A stretch of DNA of 64,000 bases from positions 682,001-746,000 of the forward strand of contig KV748181.1 of NCBI GenBank assembly GCA_001692895.1, given 5' to 3'. Below, piece after piece: positions 58,801 to 64,000 of this stretch. This stretch comes from Cenococcum geophilum 1.58 (Eukaryota > Ascomycota > Dothideomycetes > Gloniales > Gloniaceae). Each line of letters opens with the position of its first letter. The first letter of the stretch is position 1. The position numbers and the translations under genes were made by a program. The notes beneath the pieces are model-generated. The model saw only the letters and a list, made by a program, of their open reading frames with translations. It did no database searches and had not been told where the DNA came from.

Positions 58801-61351
58801 TTATATACTTAGACAACAAACTTAAGCATTAAGTTTATATTAAGAAGGTCCTAGAGAGACTACGGAACGCGGGCTTATAAGTTAATATTAAGAAATACGA
58901 GTTTAGGGTAAAATATACAAAATACCTTAGGTTCATTATGACTATAAAAGAAATTAAGGTTAACCCTAAGAAGGTAAAGGCAATCCGTAACTAAAAGCCC
59001 CCTTATATAGTAAAAGGAATCTAATCCTTCCTTAGCTTTTATAACTTCTACTACCGGTTTATTTATAACTATAGAATTATAGCAAAACCTCTTATACGAC
59101 TAACTAGGAAGGACACGCCTTTTGTCTTTAATAATAGATGTATAAAAGCCTTCGAAAAGATAAAGAATCGGCTTATCTCTTCCCTAATCCTTTATTACTA
59201 TAACCCAGACCTTAAATTAATGCTAAAAACGGACGCCTCTAATAGGGTTATAGCGGGAATCCTATCACAGTTATATCTAAACAGTAAATAGTACCCTATA
59301 GCTTTCTTCTTAAAGATAATAGACCTGGCTAAGTATAACTATAAAGTACACAATAAATAAATACTAGCTATTATTTAATTACTCTCCTAATAGCGCGTAG
59401 AGCTTAAAGGTATAAACTTTAGGATTAAGATATATACAGATTACAAAGCCCTAGAGTACTTTATAACTATAAAGTAACTTACTAAATAATAAGCCCGGTG
59501 GGCTGAAATACTCTCCTAATTCTTCTTTACGATTATATATTATTTTAGTAAGTAAAACTCTAAGGCTAATACCCTAACCCAAAGAGAATAAGATATAGGA
59601 CCCTAGGATAAGCTAAAGACCCAATATTAGACACGCGCCCTCCTCTATCCAAAACAGCTCGACCCGCGGATCCTTAAGGAGCTAGACTCCTAGTAAAACG
59701 AGCTAACACTAATAAAGAAGTCCTTAAATAAGCTAATAGGGCTAATTAACCGCCTCCTAACTATAAACCACACGGCTGACGCCCTAAGGGCCCTTTATAA
59801 ATAAGCCATAAAAGGAGACCCCAATTTTAAGACGAAGGAAGGATTACTCCTATACTAGGAGCGGCTTATAGTCCCTAATATTAACAATCTACGGACTAAA
59901 CTAATCCGCAAAGCTTATTACTAAGTCTCTACGGCATACCCTAGCAAGAATAAGACCCGTAAAATTATTAACTACCGCTACTACTAGCCAAGAATAGCTG
60001 CGAATATTAATTAATATATATGGAACTGCGAAGACTACTAGAGAGCTATAATCCTATAGGATAAGACCCCAGGACTACTTAAGCCACTCCCAATACTAAA
60101 GCGCCCTTAGTAGTATATTTCTATAGACTTTTATAAGCTACTTAGGGACCGTGACGGATATAATATAGTTATAGTTATAGTTAACCGCTTTAGTAAACGC
60201 CCGTTTTTAATTCCCTATTATAAGAATATTAATGCCAAAGAGGCAGCCTGGCTATTTGTCCATTATATCTACTAAATCTACGGACTACTAAATACTATTA
60301 TATCTAATTACGGGCCATAGTTTATATCGGCCTTCTGGAATAAGTTTACCTAGATCCTAGGCATTAAGCTAAAGCTTTCTATAGCTTATTACCCCCAGAT
60401 AGACGGTTAGACAGAGATTGTAAATCAGTACCTGGACTAGAGGCTTAGGCCCTTTATTAACTATTTCTAGGATAACTGGTCTAAACTACTACCCTTAATG
60501 GACTACGCGCAAGTAACCCTACCCTATAACTCTACAGGGTTTGCCCCAATTTAGCTAAAAATAGGATACTTACCCCATATAAGCTTTAACTAGAAAAGGC
60601 TAGAGGAACCCTAGACTATATAAGAGAAGCTATCCTACGCTAAGGCCTAACAGTACGCCAAACAATTGGAGGAAGCCTAGATAGTAGCCCGCGAGAACCT
60701 AGAAAAAGCTTAAAGGTTAATAGAACAGCAAGCGAACAAACACCATTAAGAGCCCGATTTTGCCCCTAGCGATATAGTCTAGGTTATAACAAGGAATTAA
60801 AAAACCAAACAACCTAGCTATAAGCTGGACTACTAGATGGCAGGACTATATAAGGTTCTTAAAAAGATAGGCAACTTATACAAAATAAAGCTCCCAGATT
60901 TAATTAGGGTTTACCCTATCTTCTCACTAAATAAGTTACGGAAAGCTATAAACGACCTATTACCTAGACAAAAAAACGAGCCTCCCCTACTAGTTTAAGT
61001 AAACAGTAATAATAAATGGGAGGTTAATAAAATACTAGCCTATAAGATAGTATGGGGAACACTAAAATACCGTATCTAATAAAAGGGCTACAATTCTAAC
61101 CTAACCTGGTACCCTATATGGAACTTTATAGGCTACCCCCAGAAGCTTAAAGAATTCTATAACCAATACCCTAATACGCCTAGACCCCTAAAGTACCTAG
61201 ATAAATAGATAGAATGCTAGCATAATAAAAACGATAAGTTACCAGAAGAACATAGGGACAAAAACGCCCCAAAGCCCTAATATAGCTATCTGCCAAATTC
61301 TGCTATATTCTACCGTTTTCTGCCAGTACCGTAAAATTTTAGATGTTAAGG

Positions 61352-61409
61352 AACTTCAACCGCCGGTTAAAGTTGTCTGATTAGTCAGATCCGTGCTAAG
61401 ACTTTTAGC
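61352..61409 (+). repeat. Conserved palindromic module, gypsy-2 copy
   Basis: AACTTCAACCG-C-CGGTTAAAGTT (61352-61374), then a TCTGATTAGTCAGA stem-loop, then a GCTAAGACTTTTAGC stem-loop. It lies between the chromodomain tail and the 3' LTR. Confidence 0.8.
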
Positions 61410-61592
61410 GGCTACTCTTTCTAGCCTAGTGCTTCCACTTAGCCCACAATCGCCCTTTATACTTAGTCTGGGCGTACTCGTGTCCCCTTTATCTCCTTAT
61501 CTTATATTTTTATAATCCTACGTTTATAAGCCTAGTACTACCCTATTTCTAACTAAGCCTAAGGGCAGGCTTTCTTTTAAAGAGGGGGGTAA

Positions 61593-61802
61593 TGTAACGG
61601 CGCTACCGCACGTTACCTGCCAAATTCTGCCATATTCTGCTAACTTGCGATTAGCCCGCCTAAAGCTAGCGCCTTAGCGGCTCACCCTATATATTTATTT
61701 ACATCGGTCCTAGCGACCCCTTTTCCTTCTCTTTAGCTTAGTATCTTCATAATACAGCATTCTACAAGCTTTGGTTTAGAGGTATTTGTACAAGCCATAA
61801 CA
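61593..61802 (+). repeat. gypsy-2 3' LTR (210 bp)
   Basis: Begins TGTAACGGCGCTACCGC and ends AAGCCATAACA, the same length as the 5' copy. Confidence 0.88.
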
Positions 61803-61807
61803 CGTTA

Positions 61808-62665
61808 AGGAAAATAATATTATAAAATATAGATAATTAAAGAGGCTACCTAAACAATATATAGCTTATTTAACTTACCTTAAGGAAGTAGATAGCTTTA
61901 AAGCACTTTAGGTAGCCTTTTACGTAGGCCTAAAATATTATAGGAAAATCTATTATAATAAGATACTACCTCTACCTAAGAACTAGAAGGAGCTTACAAG
62001 ACACTATTACAGGGAAGAGTTCCTTATTACTACTATAAAAGAATATATAGACCTAAACGGTTGTAGATAAGACTTTATTAGTTAAAACAGTATCTATAAC
62101 CTAGAGATTTACTTATAAAACGGACACTAATAGATATCTAACGAAGTTTAAAGTATAACTCTATATAAAAGGCGATCTATAAAAGTTAATTATAAGAACA
62201 CGTATATGGCAACTTTAGCAGCTAAGGTCTTTAGGGCTCTTATAGTAGTTATTACTATATTTAATTTAGACGTTTAGTAGGGCGATGCTATTAACGCGTT
62301 TATAAATAGCTTAATTAACGAAATAGTCTATATTAAGTATCCAGATGGATTTACTATTAAAACTCCTATATTAAGAAGATTATTAATAACTTTTATTTAA
62401 CTAATATACGCTTAGTTAGTATACCTATAAGCACTAATAGGCTCCTACTAAACCCGGAGGAAGCTTTAAATTAAGACATCTACGTCTACTAGAGTATGAT
62501 TAAATTACTTCTTTATATAACTTATATTACAAAACCTAATACAGCTTAAGCTTTAAGTAGGCTATTAGAATTCCTACAAAACCTCTTACCCCTATACAAC
62601 CCCGCAGCTTATTAAGTAATCGCCTACCTATACTAAATAAAGATACTTGCGATTAAATACTTAGG
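61808..62665 (+). mobile_element. Ty1/copia fossil (copia-1), segment 3: reverse transcriptase
   Basis: Plus-strand reading at about 62200-62360 gives the copia RT block in which FRAL is followed by DAINAFINS and PDGF, matching the Ty1-type RVT_2 signature. Downstream RT and RNase H are not readable and no 3' LTR was found, so the 3' end is truncated or too decayed. Confidence 0.65.
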
Positions 62666-63061
62666 TGTTACGGGACGGAGGTAGTAGCTATAGAGCGTAT
62701 GTATTTAAGGAGTCTACAAGGTGTTACGCGATTAATCGTAAGGGTTAAGGGCGTAAGGAGGTAATATACCTACGCGTAGCTAATATAAGCTATACGTGAG
62801 GTGTATATAAGAGCACGGGGCTCTCCTATAGAGGCCCCTGCGGTAGGGTTCTATAATACTACCCCCCCTTCTATAGAGGCGGAGCTTCGGTGACGCTATA
62901 GTTACTATATATATATAAAAGGGATAACGTACTTTATAAGCGAGCTGTCCACCCAAGCGAGCTGTCCACCTCACCAACTTTCTACAACTTTGAACAAGAA
63001 TAACTTTATAACGCAAGAAGATATAGTAACTTGTAGTATTATACAATATTATATAGTATTA
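62666..63061. other. Junction region with short repeats, left of the pogo transposase
   Basis: Moderately mutated, with no gene. TGTTACGGGACGG at 62666 resembles an LTR start but no matching end was found. A 17-bp direct repeat (AAGCGAGCTGTCCACCC) occurs twice at 62938-62971, and TATAGAGGC occurs twice near 62832 and 62871. An 88-codon minus-strand open stretch here (63046-62780) is low-value. Confidence 0.4.
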
Positions 63062-64000
63062 TTTTTATCTTTTTGATATATACGAGCATTGTGTCCTAGT
63101 TTATTGCAGCGCCCATAGCGATTTTGCTGCTTCGCGTTCCCACCTAAGCGCGTCCTACTTTAACGCGTTTCGCCCTCAAGTTGCTCATTACTGTCCTTTT
63201 GAGCAATTATATTAGTGCCCTCTGCCTTTATTAAGGTCCCTTACTTCTAAATTCGCTTTTTTTTGCGCTGTTTACGCTTTACTGTAGCCTTATTTGCCTT
63301 CTAAAGGTTTGTGACTTTATTGCGTAATAATACAGCTAAATATATTATTATCTCAGCACCTTTAGCAAGGCAATTAAGTGACTGGATAATCGATGTAGGT
63401 AAACTCTCTTAATGCTTTTAAATCCGATCGCGAATTAGAGTTATTTAAGACCCTAGTTCAGCAGCATTGCTTGGTGTTTTTGACTCCCATTGAGCTTCCT
63501 CCGTAGTAGGAGGGGTTGGCGTCCGAAGCTTAATATTAAGCTTTGATAGTAATGTATCTGGGTCGTACGGTACTAGACCTGCGCCTTGAAAGCCTGCATA
63601 AATATTATTCTTCGTAATTGAATTATAAAAGGCTGCTTTAAAGGCTAGTAGGAACTCTAGCTTCGTAATATGGTTGATGTGGTTATGTGCTAGATTCTCA
63701 ATTTGTCGCCTATACGCCTTCTTTAATGGCTCAAAGCAGCCCATATTAAGCGGCTGAAGTAGGTGTAAGGAATGTGGCGGTATGCAAAGCGTAATAATAT
63801 TATTCTCTTCGCAAAGATCCTTAAATCCTTGCAAGTTATGGCTCTCATGGCTGTTAAGAATTAGTAGGCGACGAGCGCCTACTGTACGATCCTTCGTGTG
63901 CTTATTAAAGTGCTTTAACCACTTAATACTAAGCTCATTTGTCGTCCAGCCATTCTCGCTTACTGATATAGCCCAGTCTGGCGGTATATTGTTGCCCTCG
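63062..64000 (-). pseudogene. pogo/Fot1-type DDE transposase, 3' part, runs off right edge
   Basis: The minus-strand frame is open from the edge (63999) to a stop at 63445, 184 codons. It shows the DDE_1 core: SENGWTTNEL, LLILNSHESHNLQGF, CIPPHSLHLLQPLNMGCF and INHI.K.EFLLAF, then GFQGAGLVPYDPDTLLSKLN and TPTPP. In this family the positions in 'LLILD.H.SH' and 'LLQPLD.G' are catalytic Asp; here both are Asn, each one G-to-A step from Asp. Past 63445 the same frame continues with several stops to a C-terminal zinc-knuckle-like RCNKLGHNAR near 63105-63080. So the copy is inactive by two means, most likely RIP. The N-terminal HTH/CENP-B part lies outside the window. Confidence 0.85.

Larger units (their letters stand above)
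55621..61802 (+). mobile_element. Ty3/gypsy LTR retrotransposon fossil (gypsy-2), full length, nested
   Basis: Two 210-bp LTRs and a perfect 5-bp TSD, CGTTA (55616-55620 and 61803-61807). Plus-strand order: gag start near 56061, zinc knuckle near 57105-57150, protease near 57350, RT near 58450-58830 with a YLDDILIY-type active site, RNase H about 59220-59600, integrase about 60100-60700 and a chromodomain-like tail about 61020-61230. A polypurine tract (AAAGAGGGGGGTAA) abuts the right LTR. It shares its polypurine region and the palindromic module with gypsy-1, so the two are related lineages with different LTRs. It is broken by many stops. Confidence 0.88.

Noticed and set aside
62666-63048. 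LTR of copia-1 starting TGTTACGGGACGG
   Set aside because: No matching copy at the left end of copia-1 and no paired TSD could be found.

Overview
The window looks like part of a filamentous ascomycete (Pezizomycotina) genome. The host genes have short introns (53-80 nt, with one of 224 nt), GT..AG borders and CTAAC/CTGAC-like branch sites, and one encodes a HET-domain protein. The sequence has two compartments. A gene island of ordinary composition (about 14.7-30.07 kb) sits between TA-rich, stop-riddled blocks made almost wholly of decayed transposons. The decay (CA/TG turned to TA, paired LTRs differing only by transitions) is what repeat-induced point mutation (RIP) produces.

Left block (1-14.7 kb): the 5' half of a Ty3/gypsy fossil running off the left edge; a ruined DUF3435 tyrosine-recombinase gene (the Starship-captain/Crypton-like family); and a ruined Helitron with Pif1-type helicase and a short-unit repeat near its 5' end.

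Gene island (14.7-30.07 kb): MAK16 (60S ribosome biogenesis) and MSS1 (mitochondrial tRNA-modifying GTPase, MnmE family) are divergent from a 231-bp shared promoter. HUS1 (9-1-1 checkpoint clamp) is assembled here from six exons, one of them 13 nt. A one-exon HET-domain gene lies near the right boundary. MSS1 ends in a 19-nt exon that supplies the family's conserved C-terminal FC(V)GK, but its N-terminal half carries two apparent reading-frame breaks. Between MSS1 and HUS1, on the minus strand, are two separate 24-nt ORFs that encode the same heptapeptide, MGRGGYN. They differ only at synonymous positions and in the stop codon, their flanks are unrelated, and they are the first two ATGs after a 316-nt ATG-free pyrimidine-rich leader. 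This is my best candidate for an undescribed system: a dicistronic fungal micropeptide gene.

Right block (30.07-64 kb): a transposon nest resolved from its target-site duplications (TSDs). A 9.1-kb hAT-like element (25-bp TIRs, 8-bp TSD) holds a Crypton-F, a second hAT-like element, a small MITE and a solo LTR. To its right a Ty1/copia fossil is split by another copia element and a Ty3/gypsy element; a further gypsy element lies just upstream and itself hosts a 444-bp TRIM. Two gypsy elements and one copia element share a palindromic module just inside their 3' LTRs. The right edge holds a pogo/Fot1-type transposase whose reading frame is open for 184 codons but has Asn at two expected catalytic Asp positions.
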